Assembly (NCBI GenBank): GCA_964551445.1
Contig: CAZKCG010000008.1
Span: forward strand, 62,001-126,000
Length of the DNA stretch: 64,000 nucleotides
DNA from: DAOPXV01 sp964551445
GTDB lineage: Bacteria > Muiribacteriota > UBA9980
Reading direction: 5' to 3'
Shown one piece after another: positions 1 through 8,193 of the stretch. Position 1 is the stretch's first letter. Each line of letters opens with the position of its first letter. A program made the position numbers and the translations under genes. The notes beneath the pieces are model-generated. The model had not been told where the DNA came from and searched no databases. It worked only from the letters and a program-made list of their open reading frames with translations.

Positions 1-1523
1 TCGCCTTTGACGAAATATCTTTTTTTGATCCCGGCGATAAGGGTGGCGCGCTCGACGCCCGCGAAATCTTCTTTTTTAACCTGATGGAAATAACTTCCGC
101 GGCCCTCTTTTAAAAATTTCACTTTTTTATCATCTTCGGGGAATGTGGCCGAAATTTCATCCACATCCATTCCTTCGCCTTTTTTATCGAAAGTTTCTAT
201 GACGAGTTTTCTTTTCTTAACTATATATTTGGCTTTGGCCGAGAATTCGTGCGGAAAGCAGTATGCTTCGCGGAAAAGTCCGGTTCTGGCTATACGGTAA
301 GTTTGGGGCGGGTCCTCAAAATCCCTGTAAACAAATAAGGTGGCGCCGCCTTCTTTTTTATGGCCGATCACGGCGACGGCCCTTGCCGAATTTTTAAGGA
401 CCGCGCCGTTCATGTAAAAAGGTATCCCGGCCAGGACTATTCCGTGCGTATTAAGTGCGGTCACGAGTGTTTCGTCCGTCCCGTCGAAATTTTCAAAAAG
501 CGATATATATTCCTCGCCCATATAAAAACCGCTGCCGCGCTGTATGCGGTAGGTCCTTGACCTGTCGTTGGGGTCGAGGAACTCGTATTCTTCGGGAAGC
601 ACTAAGAGCGAGGCGTATCCTTCGAGGGATGAATGGACCATTTCATTCGGAAAGAGCGGGTCTTTAAGGTAGTTCGAGAATGAAAAAACTTCCGGATCGT
701 CCTTGGATCGGACCTGGTAAAGCGCGTCGATCAGCCTGGGGTTCATTCCGAAGCATGATTTGTTGGATATCGCGTCGCGGTATCTTTCAAATATTATTTC
801 TGATGAGTTGGAGCTTGCTATATGCCACCAGTCTGAGCAGTAAGCTGCCGCGTAAGAGAATGATTTAAGCGCGGTGAATTCTTCATCCGAAAACTCGTTT
901 TCTTTAAGCCGGATCTTTTTTTTCATTATGGATCTGGCCGGAACGGCCTCGAAAAATTTTATCATTTCGAAACTTTTGAGATCTTCTTCTTTGACCGCTA
1001 TTCCGAGTTTTTCATAAAGATTGCCGTAGCGTTCTCTCAGCAAATAAAAAAAATCCTCTTCGCCTTTGTCTTCCGGCGCCGCCGAAAAATAAGACCCCGG
1101 AACGGCGGCTGGGGCCGACGCGATATCGTTCCATTCGCGGGCGGTAAGAAGATAGCGTCCGATGGTTTCGCCAGGAAGCGGGAATTGAAGGACCTTCTCC
1201 ATATCCGGACTCATGTAGGCGAACCTCGCGCTGTAGTCGCTTGATATCAAAGGTATTTCAAGAGCTATCGTGTTTTTTTCGATCTTTACTTCCCGTGGTT
1301 TTCCGGCCTGTATTATCGAGTCAAAATAAGAATATTCGCTTTTTGGAATAAATTTACGAAATGATCTGAGCACGGTCTGATATTTGACGAGCATTTTTTG
1401 AATATCGCCCGGCACCGGCGCCGGCTCGGCGCCTGAATAAGTAGATAAAATGGACAGGGTGATGAAGAAGATATGAAATAAAAGGAAATTATTATTTTTT
1501 TGTGAGTTTCGTGAATGTAACAT
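1..1523 (-). CDS. secreted protein of unknown function, 3' end outside window (papain-like fold possible)
   Basis: Open minus-strand frame of about 507 codons, read from ATG at 1523 and still open at base 1. The start ATG overlaps the stop of the pseudopilin gene by one base (TAATG), so the two are probably translationally coupled. Residues about 12-30 form a hydrophobic signal-like segment. A Cys at 229 lies in YCSDWWHIASS, and further on there is ALNTHGIVLAGIPF followed by AVAVIGHKKEGGATLFVYRD. This order resembles the Cys and His/Asn regions of papain-type peptidases, but the expected His before AVAVIG is Arg and the Asn position reads Asp. It may be an inactive relative or an unrelated fold. 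Context suggests work with the adjacent pseudopilins at the envelope. Function not recognised. Confidence 0.7.
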   Translation of the reverse strand, partial: MLHSRNSQKNNNFLLFHIFFITLSILSTYSGAEPAPVPGDIQKMLVKYQTVLRSFRKFIPKSEYSYFDSIIQAGKPREVKIEKNTIALEIPLISSDYSARFAYMSPDMEKVLQFPLPGETIGRYLLTAREWNDIASAPAAVPGSYFSAAPEDKGEEDFFYLLRERYGNLYEKLGIAVKEEDLKSFEMIKFFEAVPARSIMKKKIRLKENEFSDEEFTALKSFSYAAAYCSDWWHIASSNSSEIIFERYRDAISNKSCFGMNPRLIDALYQVRSKDDPEVFSFSNYLKDPLFPNEMVHSSLEGYASLLVLPEEYEFLDPNDRSRTYRIQRGSGFYMGEEYISLFENFDGTDETLVTALNTHGIVLAGIPFYMNGAVLKNSARAVAVIGHKKEGGATLFVYRDFEDPPQTYRIARTGLFREAYCFPHEFSAKAKYIVKKRKLVIETFDKKGEGMDVDEISATFPEDDKKVKFLKEGRGSYFHQVKKEDFAGVERATLIAGIKKRYFVKG

Positions 1524-2188
1524 TAGTTTCCGTCGCTGCTGTTTATATTGTATATTCTGGTCTGTTTGTTGTCGTTCCAGCCCCTCTGATTGAGATAGTT
1601 ATTGTCGAAACGGCTTTCCACCGATGTTATCAGGTTCAGTTCCTCGCTTCTGATATGCGTTTCGGCCGCGCTTACGCCCATTTTGATGCGGATCTGAAAA
1701 TATTTAAAGCCGTTGAGCGTGTAAGGATTTATTTGAAAATCGGTGACTTTCTGCGCTAACTGGTTTTTTTCGGTCTTGGGAAGGGACGAGAAAGAGGCGC
1801 GTCTTACGCTTCTGTATATTTTTCCCTCGGTTTTTTTGAATTCGTAAGTTATTTCTTCCGGCACCGGCCTTCCGCTTTTAAATTCGCTGTTGAATTTAAG
1901 GAACGACCAGCTGTCTGCCATCTGGTTTATAAGCGGGATCTTTATGTCCGCTTCGTTTTTGACTATCTTGCAGGATTGAACGAGGTCGCGCTTTATGGTT
2001 TCGATGAGTTTCTGCCCTTCGTGCTGGACGAGATATTTGAAGTTCCCCTGAAGGAAATATTCCTGGGTTCTCGCCCAGAACATGTAAATAACGCCGAAAG
2101 CCACGACCGATATCATCGCGACGAGCGTGACCTCCACCATCGTGAAAGCTTTTTGGTTATATTCTGTTTTTGTAATATGTTTCGTCAT
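1523..2188 (-). CDS. prepilin-type N-terminal cleavage/methylation protein (PulJ/GspJ-like pseudopilin)
   Basis: A 221-aa protein with a type IV prepilin leader. A basic N-terminus is followed by KAFTMVEVTLVAMISVVAFG, with the conserved Glu at mature position 5 and a hydrophobic helix of about 20 residues. The residue before the cleavage Phe is Ala rather than the usual Gly, as in the neighbouring pilin gene. The rest is a soluble globular domain. By family such proteins are processed by PilD-type peptidases and assembled into type II secretion pseudopili or type IV pili. It lies downstream of another pseudopilin and overlaps the next gene by one base. GspJ-like is inferred from length and neighbours, not shown by specific motifs. 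Confidence 0.85.
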   Translation of the reverse strand: MTKHITKTEYNQKAFTMVEVTLVAMISVVAFGVIYMFWARTQEYFLQGNFKYLVQHEGQKLIETIKRDLVQSCKIVKNEADIKIPLINQMADSWSFLKFNSEFKSGRPVPEEITYEFKKTEGKIYRSVRRASFSSLPKTEKNQLAQKVTDFQINPYTLNGFKYFQIRIKMGVSAAETHIRSEELNLITSVESRFDNNYLNQRGWNDNKQTRIYNINSSDGN

Positions 2189-2237
2189 ATTTCACTTTGT
2201 TTTTTTACTAAAATAACGGCTTGCCAGGTGCGAAGGC

Positions 2238-2372
2238 AATAGAGAATAGTGAACGGAGAATAGTTTCGGAAACCGGGCTTCGCCCGGCCTTATTTAAAGA
2301 CACTTTTCAAAATATCGTGCGGCAAAGCCGCACCCACAACAACTCTTAACTATTCACTCTTAACTCTCCACT
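2238..2372. repeat. intergenic repeat-like segment with inverted ends and small hairpins
   Basis: The 182-bp gap between the two pseudopilin genes carries a left end with GAGAATAGTGAAC and GAGAATAG, and a right end with related sequence in inverse orientation (CTATTCACTCTTAACTCTCC). Inside are two tight hairpins, CCGGGC-ttc-GCCCGG and GTGCGGC-aaa-GCCGCAC. This looks like a small mobile palindromic repeat inserted inside an operon. No coding potential is apparent. Confidence 0.4.
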
Positions 2373-2877
2373 AATTATTGAGTCTCTGATCGACTATTAT
2401 CGAGTTGACCTGCTCTTTCCGCTCGACGCCGTCTTCCTGCCATTTCACGGTGATGGTGACTTTTTTCGTTTTATTTCCGAAGTCCTCTATCAGCATTTCG
2501 CGGGAAAAATTCGAAAAATATTTGAAATATTTCTGTGGATATTCAAGTTTATATTTGGCGTATGGAGCGGGAGGGCAGGTTTCTTTAGTTTCATAATTCA
2601 TGTCGAGTTTTACGGGAAAGCTGTACTGCGCGCCCGGCGGTTTATTGATATTTTCGGTCTTGATCTCTTCGAACGGGGCCGAATGGACCCATTCAAGTGC
2701 TTCGATAGCGAGGTTATAGGCGACCGAGTTATTTTCGGTTTTCACGAAACTTTTGTTTCCCGTCATGGTGAGCGTAAAAACGGGAACGATCCCCGCGAGG
2801 ATTATGGCGAAAGCGATCATCATCTCAAGAAAGGTAAAAGCTTTTCTGTTTTTGAACAAACGGTTTATGGTTTTCAT
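2371..2877 (-). CDS. prepilin-type pseudopilin (PulI/GspI or PilV-like)
   Basis: A 168-aa protein with the prepilin signature RKAFTFLEMMIAFAIILAG near the N-terminus: cleavage before Phe, Glu at position 5 and one hydrophobic helix, again with Ala before the cleavage site. The frame is open upstream to an ATG at 3033, but that extension has no signal-like features and runs into the divergent promoter region. I place the start at ATG 2877, just before the basic leader MKTINRLFKNR. A good -35/-10 pair predicts transcription starting almost exactly on this ATG, so the mRNA may be leaderless. The protein probably acts with the downstream pseudopilin in a secretion pseudopilus or pilus. Confidence 0.85.
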   Translation of the reverse strand: MKTINRLFKNRKAFTFLEMMIAFAIILAGIVPVFTLTMTGNKSFVKTENNSVAYNLAIEALEWVHSAPFEEIKTENINKPPGAQYSFPVKLDMNYETKETCPPAPYAKYKLEYPQKYFKYFSNFSREMLIEDFGNKTKKVTITVKWQEDGVERKEQVNSIIVDQRLNN

Positions 2878-2884
2878 AGTATGA

Positions 2885-2913
2885 ATGTTATCAAATATTT
2901 TTAAAAAAATCAA
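2885..2913 (-). promoter_or_regulatory. predicted sigma-70-type promoter of the pseudopilin operon
   Basis: On the minus strand TTGATT (2913-2908), a 17-bp spacer ending in TGA, then TAACAT (2890-2885). The expected start point falls on or next to the ATG at 2877. Confidence 0.6.
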
Positions 2914-2917
2914 CACC

Positions 2918-2946
2918 TTGCATTTTTCTTTTAACTCTGATATTAT
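2918..2946 (+). promoter_or_regulatory. predicted promoter of the AtpZ/AtpI-type genes, divergent from the pilin promoter
   Basis: TTGCAT (2918-2923), a 17-bp spacer ending in TGA, then TATTAT (2941-2946). Its -35 box lies only 4 bp from that of the divergent pilin promoter. The predicted start near 2953 is adjacent to the GTG at 2954. Confidence 0.6.
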
Positions 2947-2953
2947 TCTCTCC

Positions 2954-3208
2954 GTGCAGAAAAACGATGGAAACGGATCCGGCGGAAAAACCAACTGGGC
3001 TGAAATGAATAGAAGTTTCGGGCTTTTGTTCAATATCGGTTACTATGTCGCGGCGTCCGTCGGGGTGGGGCTTTTTTTAGGCTACCACATCGATAAATAT
3101 TTTAAGACCGACCCTGTTTTTACCCTTCTTCTAACTTTTCTCGGCGTCGGGGCGGGACTTTTTGAAATAATCAAGATCGCCATGAAAAGCGGAAAAACAA
3201 AATCCTGA
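2954..3208 (+). CDS. AtpZ/AtpI family small membrane protein (F0F1-ATPase subunit-like)
   Basis: Small protein (84 aa from GTG 2954) with two hydrophobic helices, roughly GLLFNIGYYVAASVGVGLFL and FTLLLTFLGVGAGLFEIIK, separated by the family-typical GYHIDKYFKTDP loop (compare G-x-x-x-D-K-W-F-x-x-x-P). Family members sit next to atp operons and assist c-ring assembly or magnesium/cation handling. An ATG at 2885 gives a longer frame, but that part overlaps the promoter. GTG 2954 sits at the predicted transcript start; ATG 3005 is an alternative giving 67 aa. The next gene encodes a second AtpI-type protein. Confidence 0.75.
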   Translation: MQKNDGNGSGGKTNWAEMNRSFGLLFNIGYYVAASVGVGLFLGYHIDKYFKTDPVFTLLLTFLGVGAGLFEIIKIAMKSGKTKS

Positions 3209-3277
3209 TGCTCTGCCGCGATCATCGGGTTTAAATGAAGCCGACTTGAAATAAGATCATTTGAACGAAGTGAAACT

Positions 3278-3658
3278 ATGTTTAAACAGAAGATAAACGA
3301 TTTCGAAAAAACAGCATTGAAAATTCTGGCTGCGCTTGCCGCCGTTTTTTCTCCGGTTGCGTATTATTTCGCCGGGCCGCGGGGAATTCTCAGTTTTCTT
3401 CTGGGTTCGATCCTTGCCGTCGTCTCCTTCACGGCGATCGTATGGATGGCGTACCTGATAATACCCGCGGATCGTGAAAAACCCGTTGGGACGCGTGACA
3501 AGGTCTTCGTCGCGCTGTCTTATATTCTTAAAATATCGCTTTTTATAGTCGCTTTCATTATGCTTTCCAAAAGCGGCATCCGCGAGGTCCTCGCCTTTGT
3601 GGGCGGGTTCTCGGTTTTATTTCCGGCTCTTATGATCGCCGGCTACCTTAAAAAATGA
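3278..3658 (+). CDS. ATP synthase subunit I-like membrane protein (AtpI)
   Basis: A 126-aa, four-helix membrane protein (about residues 13-30, 35-62, 80-100, 103-122) with the loop FAGPRGILSFLLGSILAVVS typical of ATP synthase I chain proteins, which carry G..S.l.G.. in the helix 1-2 region. The family helps assemble the c-ring of F-type ATP synthases. It follows the AtpZ-like gene by 69 bp on the same strand. It is separated from atpB by a 485-bp gap with repeats and a separate promoter, so it is probably not always co-transcribed with the main operon. Confidence 0.75.
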   Translation: MFKQKINDFEKTALKILAALAAVFSPVAYYFAGPRGILSFLLGSILAVVSFTAIVWMAYLIIPADREKPVGTRDKVFVALSYILKISLFIVAFIMLSKSGIREVLAFVGGFSVLFPALMIAGYLKK

Positions 3659-3689
3659 ATCATGCTTTTCTCAAGCCATAATGATCAGC

Positions 3690-3932
3690 AGTATTGTCCC
3701 GCCCCTTGCGGGAGGTCGCCTTCTTGCCATCCTGGCATCGGCGACACTAACGCATCCATGCGTGTCGGGCCTGGTGGCGTAGCCGCCGGGGAGGGGAGTT
3801 TGCTTGATTTTTAAAAATTAATTAGATGCTATTCCGAACTCTTTACATTTATTTTAAAAATTATGAGTCCGCCCTCTCACCCGGGCCTTCAGCCCGACCT
3901 CTCCCGCATGGGGAGAGGTGAAATTATTACTC
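3690..3932. repeat. palindromic intergenic repeats between atpI-like gene and atpB
   Basis: The 485-bp gap 3659-4143 contains short palindromes: CCCGC-cctt-GCGGG near 3698-3712, the motif CGCCTTCTTGCCATCCTGGC near 3717-3737 that recurs in the repeat elements at 19.1 kb and 59 kb, and a pair CCTCTC ... GGGGAGAGG near 3868-3930. The last resembles a palindromic boilerplate repeat seen between genes in many bacteria. No coding potential is seen. The last 75 bp of the gap hold the atp promoter. Confidence 0.5.
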
Positions 3933-4069
3933 ACACAAAATATGAAAGAGCCATTTTTATTATTACATCAAGTGCTTAATTTTGAGTGCGCAAAACCCTG
4001 AAAACTTCGTATCTTTTTTGTAAGTTACACGAACGATTACACATAACAATACGGTTTTAAAAATTTTTC

Positions 4070-4098
4070 TTGATTTTTGCTTAAAAAATTGATATTAT
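4070..4098 (+). promoter_or_regulatory. predicted promoter of atpBEFHAG
   Basis: TTGATT (4070-4075), a 17-bp spacer ending in TGA, and TATTAT (4093-4098). The predicted start is near 4105, giving a leader of about 40 nt that contains GGAGA before the atpB ATG. Confidence 0.65.
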
Positions 4099-4143
4099 TT
4101 TGAAAAATAGATCAATGAAGTATAATTTTGATTTGGAGATAAA

Positions 4144-5082
4144 ATGTTTAACATAATAACAAGCGTGAATTTGAGCACGATGCTCGCCTCGGTTGAAACC
4201 ACCGTTCACGGCGCCGCAGATGCCATACACGAAACCGCTTCGGTAGCCCTTTCACATGGCGCCGCCGCGGCTTCCGCTCACGCTCCGGCTGCCGAGCAGT
4301 CCATGATAGACCCTTCGATAATATTGAACAGACACTGGATATCAAGCACCTTTCACGCCGTCGGCGGCCACCATTTTGTCGTGGTTATAATGAGCGTTCT
4401 CGTTATAATCTTCCTCGCCGTCTTATTTTATATGGCCACCCGGAATATGTCGGTCAGAAATATCTCGCCGCTTCAAAACTTCGTCGAAATGATATATGAA
4501 GCTCTCGACGGCTACGTGGTAAATATGATGGGCCCGGTCGGCCGTAATTTCATAGTTCTGATAGGCTCATTCTTCATATATATCCTTTTATCGAACCTTC
4601 TCGGCCTCGTCCCCGGCCTCGAATCGCCCACGGCGAACCTCAATACCACCGCGGCTCTCGCGCTCGTAACATTCTTCGCGATCCATTACTACGGCCTTAA
4701 AACGCAGGGCCTTAAATATCTGAAACATTTCGCCGGCGACATATGGTGGCTCGCGCCCCTTATGATCCCGATACACATAATCGGCGAACTTGCCCGCCCC
4801 CTCTCGCTCTCGATCCGTCTCTTCGGAAACATAAGAGGCGAGGACATCGCGCTTTGTATTTTATTCTTCCTCGGCGTCGCGGCGAGCTTTCCATTCTTCC
4901 ATCTGCCGATGATGTTTCTGGCCTGTTTCACGAGCCTTATACAGGCGCTTGTTTTCACGATGCTCACGATGGCTTATATTTCAGGCGCGCTTCCTCACGA
5001 GGAACACGACCATGAAGACGGCCACGGCGATCATGACGGCGCGAAAGTCCACGGCAGTGAAGAAAAACCGCATCTTCATTAA
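4144..5082 (+). CDS. atpB: ATP synthase F0 subunit a
   Basis: A 312-aa multi-pass membrane protein forming the ion half-channels of the F0 motor. The hallmark segment ELARPLSLSIRLFGNIRGED carries the essential Arg that faces the c-ring. NLLGLVPGLESPTANLN is the typical a-subunit loop. Start ATG has GGAGA seven bases upstream. The protein is longer than usual: an extra Ala/His-rich N-terminal region of about 60 residues and a C-terminal tail with eight His plus several Asp/Glu (from about residue 282) that looks metal-binding. First gene of atpBEFHAG. In combination with the AtpE sequence it is probably sodium-translocating, which is an inference. Confidence 0.97.
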   Translation: MFNIITSVNLSTMLASVETTVHGAADAIHETASVALSHGAAAASAHAPAAEQSMIDPSIILNRHWISSTFHAVGGHHFVVVIMSVLVIIFLAVLFYMATRNMSVRNISPLQNFVEMIYEALDGYVVNMMGPVGRNFIVLIGSFFIYILLSNLLGLVPGLESPTANLNTTAALALVTFFAIHYYGLKTQGLKYLKHFAGDIWWLAPLMIPIHIIGELARPLSLSIRLFGNIRGEDIALCILFFLGVAASFPFFHLPMMFLACFTSLIQALVFTMLTMAYISGALPHEEHDHEDGHGDHDGAKVHGSEEKPHLH

Positions 5083-5164
5083 TTTTTAACTAAGAATGTA
5101 ATAAGGGTAAAAATAAATTATAAAGTAAAACAAAATAAAATTCAAGAAAAGGGGTAATTTAAAA

Positions 5165-5410
5165 ATGGAACAGCTTAATCAACTTCACATTTGGAGCGTA
5201 GTTTTCTCATCACTTTGTATCGCTATCGGAGCTTTCGGAGCGGCTATCGCTCAGGGCAGATCCATCGTCGCGGCTCTTGAAGGTATCGCAAGACAGCCTC
5301 AGTCGGCCGGCGAGATCAGAACTACCATGATCATAGGTCTCGCTCTTATCGAATCCCTCGCGATCTATTGCCTGGTCATATCGCTCATCCTCCTCTTCGT
5401 AAGGTGGTAA
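5165..5410 (+). CDS. atpE: ATP synthase F0 subunit c, sodium-type binding site
   Basis: An 81-aa hairpin of two transmembrane helices that oligomerises into the c-ring. The polar loop is ARQPQS. The ion-binding carboxylate is Glu63 in LIESLAIY. Gln30, Glu63, Ser64 and Tyr68 align with Gln32, Glu65, Ser66 and Tyr70 of the sodium c-ring of Ilyobacter tartaricus, whereas the Thr67 equivalent is Leu. Known c-subunits with Gln on helix 1 plus Glu-Ser on helix 2 bind sodium, so a sodium-coupled enzyme is likely but not proven. It lies 82 bp after atpB, with AAGGGG as ribosome binding site. Confidence 0.95.
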   Translation: MEQLNQLHIWSVVFSSLCIAIGAFGAAIAQGRSIVAALEGIARQPQSAGEIRTTMIIGLALIESLAIYCLVISLILLFVRW

Positions 5411-5530
5411 TTCAATAAAGTTATAAATGCTTTCGCTTGCGGGTTTTAAAGCCGTGAAGGCTTCCGGCCCGCGAGCGATGGCGCATAACTTCATATCACC
5501 TCATAAGAACTTGAAAAAGGGGCAGGGACA

Positions 5531-6028
5531 ATGTTAGACATAAATATCAACCTACTATGGCAGCTCATCAACTTTCTGATAGTGATGTACGTGCTTAACC
5601 GCTTTCTTTTCGCGCCCGTAGGCGATATTCTCAGAAAACGCCAGCAGGATATAGCGGATCTGTACAAAAAGATAGAAAATGAAAAGAACGACGCCGAGCA
5701 GCTTAAAAAATTCCATGACGAAAAGATCAAAAAGATCGAGCTCGAGATAGATGAACTCAAGCGCAAGGAAATAAAAGACGCTCAGGTGGCCCGTGAAGAG
5801 ATACTCGAAGAAGCCAGAAAAGAAGCGCAGCAGATAATAAACAAGGGCGTGGCCAAACTCGAGATAGAAACGAAAAAAGAACTCGATAAGCTTCAGGACC
5901 ACATGTCGGATCTGTCCGTCCGGATAGCTTCGAAGATCCTTAAAGAAGAAATTGACGGTACAAAACACAAAAAAATGATAAATGAATTCATCCAAAAAGT
6001 TGGTGAAGTAGAGTGGCAGAAGCGGTAG
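5531..6028 (+). CDS. atpF: ATP synthase F0 subunit b
   Basis: A 165-aa peripheral stalk subunit. An N-terminal membrane helix (about residues 6-27, NLLWQLINFLIVMYVLNRFL) is followed by a long, highly charged coiled-coil helix (about 35-140) typical of subunit b, including the family-like RKRQQDIADLY. It joins the membrane a/c motor to delta and alpha. The start has GGGGCAGGGAC upstream. The 3' end overlaps the GTG start of atpH by 16 nt, implying translational coupling. Confidence 0.95.
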   Translation: MLDININLLWQLINFLIVMYVLNRFLFAPVGDILRKRQQDIADLYKKIENEKNDAEQLKKFHDEKIKKIELEIDELKRKEIKDAQVAREEILEEARKEAQQIINKGVAKLEIETKKELDKLQDHMSDLSVRIASKILKEEIDGTKHKKMINEFIQKVGEVEWQKR

Positions 6029-6615
6029 TCGCCAAAAGATACGCCGAAGCGCTCATTAAACTCGCCAAAGACGACGCCGAGCGCCAGCGGTTTGAAGATG
6101 ATATATCTTTCATACTTTCGACCTTGAAGCAGGACATCCGCTTTTCAAAGGTTTTGAACCATCCGCGCATAAAAAGGGCGGACAAACAGGATCTTATCGA
6201 TAAGGTCTGGAAACCTAATATCTGCAGAACCGTCTATAATTTCATGCGTCTTTTGATCGAAAAACACAGAATTTATGAACTTGATTTCATATTGAAACAA
6301 TATAAGATACAGATGAACGTCATAAAAGGCGTCTATGTCGCCCGCGTTCACACAGCCATGCCTTTAGAACAGGCCGAGACCGAAGCGCTCAGGGTCAGGC
6401 TCGAAAAATTGACGGGGCATAAACTTGAAATTAAAAACCGTGTCCACCCCGAAATAATCGGCGGCATGATGGTCCGGATCGGCGACGACGTTATAGACTG
6501 GCGCTACTCGCGCATGCTGAACGATCTCAATGATCTTATGCGCAGAAACGAGCTTCTCGGCATCTTTGAAAGCGACCTTGCCGACGGGCGCGCCGAAAAA
6601 ATAGAAAATCTTTGA
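6013..6615 (+). CDS. atpH: ATP synthase F1 subunit delta
   Basis: A 200-aa protein, starting at GTG 6013 inside the atpF end. The N-terminal domain begins VAKRYAEALIKLAKDD, the family signature RYAxAL. The C-terminal part carries IIGGMMVRIGDDVIDWRYSRML, which matches the delta-family G-G-x-x-x-x-x-G-D-x-x-x-D motif. It connects the stator stalk (b subunits) to the top of the alpha3beta3 head. The length is slightly over the usual 175-185 aa because of a tail of about 20 charged residues. Confidence 0.95.
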   Translation: MAEAVVAKRYAEALIKLAKDDAERQRFEDDISFILSTLKQDIRFSKVLNHPRIKRADKQDLIDKVWKPNICRTVYNFMRLLIEKHRIYELDFILKQYKIQMNVIKGVYVARVHTAMPLEQAETEALRVRLEKLTGHKLEIKNRVHPEIIGGMMVRIGDDVIDWRYSRMLNDLNDLMRRNELLGIFESDLADGRAEKIENL

Positions 6616-6661
6616 TTTTTAAGCTTTTAATACCAATTCGCATTCAAAATGGGGGATTTAA

Positions 6662-8176
6662 ATGTCTATCAGACCAGATGAAGTAGTTGGAATACTAACC
6701 CAGGAGATCAATAAATTCGATACGGCCCTTAAACAGGACAGCGTCGGGACCGTAGTAACGGTCGGCGACAGTATCGCGCGCATACACGGGCTCGAGGACG
6801 CAATGTCCGGAGAGCTTATCGCGTTCCCCAACGAAGTGTTTGGAATAGTTCTTAACCTTGAAGAAAATTCCGTCGGATGCATGCTTCTCGGCGATGAAAA
6901 ACTCATCAAGGAAGGCGATCAGGCCCGCTGCACCGGAAGGATAGTTTCCGTTCCATGCGGAATGCCTCTTGTCGGCCGCGTAGTTGACGCTCTCGGAAAT
7001 CCGCTCGACGGAAAAGGCCCGATAACGACCAAAGAATATATGCCCATAGAAGTCAAGGCACCCGGCGTCGTCGACAGACAACCGGTTAAAGAGCCTCTCC
7101 AGACCGGCATCAAGGCCATCGACGCGATGATCCCCATCGGCCGCGGCCAGCGCGAACTTATAATAGGCGACCGCGCAACCGGAAAGACCGCTATCGCTAT
7201 CGACACCATAATCAACCAGAAGGGCAAGGACGTATTCTGCGTTTACGTCGCTATCGGCCAGAAAAGATCGACCGTCGCCCAGGTTATCCACACCCTCGAA
7301 AAGAACGGCGCCATGGAATATACCACCGTCGTATCCGCCACCGCGTCCGATCCCGCTTCACAGCAGTTCATCGCCCCTTATTCCGGATGCGCCATCGCCG
7401 AATATTTCAGAAATAACGGAAAACACGCCCTTATAATATATGACGATCTTTCAAAACACGCCACCGCTTACCGCCAGGTATCGCTTCTTCTTAGAAGGCC
7501 GCCGGGCCGTGAAGCCTATCCGGGCGACGTTTTCTACCTCCACTCGAGACTTTTAGAAAGAGCATGCAAATTCAGCGATAAAAAAGGCGGCGGCTCGATG
7601 ACGGCGCTTCCGATCATCGAAACTCAGGCCGGCGACGTTTCGGCATATATTCCGACAAACGTTATCTCTATTACTGACGGCCAGATATTCCTTGAAACCG
7701 ACCTTTTCTACTCGGGCGTGCGTCCCGCAATCAACGTTGGTATCTCAGTGTCGCGCGTCGGCGGCAACGCCCAGATAAAAGCCATGAAACAGGTCGCGGG
7801 GCGTCTGCGCCTCGATATGGCCCAGTTCCGCGAGCTCGCGTCATTCGCCCAGTTCGCGTCGGACCTCGATAAATCCACTCAGGCCCAGTTGAACCGCGGT
7901 CAGAAGCTTACCGAGATATTGAAACAGCCTCAGTACCAGCCGATGGAAGTCGAACGCCAGATCGTTATGATAGCCGTCGGAACGAACGCTTTGATCGACG
8001 AGATATCAAACTTTGACGTCCGCCGTTTTGAAGAAGGATTTTTAAAGTTCGTCGATGAAAAATATCCTCAGATATTCGTCAACATAAAGAAAACAAAAAC
8101 GCTGGACGATCAGACCCTCGAAAGCATTAAAAAAGCCTGCTCCGAGTATCTGAAAGTATTCGCAACCGAAAAATAA
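6662..8176 (+). CDS. atpA: ATP synthase F1 subunit alpha
   Basis: A 504-aa non-catalytic nucleotide-binding subunit of full family length. Walker A GDRATGKT is at residues 169-176, with IIYDDLSKHATAYRQVSLLLRR further on. The alpha-specific segment PAINVGISVSRVGGNAQ contains the arginine finger that reaches into the catalytic beta site. The start has GGGGGATTT upstream. It sits between atpH and atpG as in most operons, yet the beta subunit it must pair with is not encoded in this window. Confidence 0.98.
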   Translation: MSIRPDEVVGILTQEINKFDTALKQDSVGTVVTVGDSIARIHGLEDAMSGELIAFPNEVFGIVLNLEENSVGCMLLGDEKLIKEGDQARCTGRIVSVPCGMPLVGRVVDALGNPLDGKGPITTKEYMPIEVKAPGVVDRQPVKEPLQTGIKAIDAMIPIGRGQRELIIGDRATGKTAIAIDTIINQKGKDVFCVYVAIGQKRSTVAQVIHTLEKNGAMEYTTVVSATASDPASQQFIAPYSGCAIAEYFRNNGKHALIIYDDLSKHATAYRQVSLLLRRPPGREAYPGDVFYLHSRLLERACKFSDKKGGGSMTALPIIETQAGDVSAYIPTNVISITDGQIFLETDLFYSGVRPAINVGISVSRVGGNAQIKAMKQVAGRLRLDMAQFRELASFAQFASDLDKSTQAQLNRGQKLTEILKQPQYQPMEVERQIVMIAVGTNALIDEISNFDVRRFEEGFLKFVDEKYPQIFVNIKKTKTLDDQTLESIKKACSEYLKVFATEK

Positions 8177-8193
8177 AGACGCGGAGTCGCTAA

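Noticed and set aside
2878..3033. Longer start (ATG 3033) for the first pseudopilin
   Set aside because: The extra 52 residues lack prepilin leader character and would overlap the divergent promoter and gene; the basic leader and promoter spacing favour ATG 2877.
3860..3935. Possible regulatory RNA in front of atpB
   Set aside because: The palindrome resembles a common dispersed intergenic repeat and lies upstream of the predicted atp promoter.
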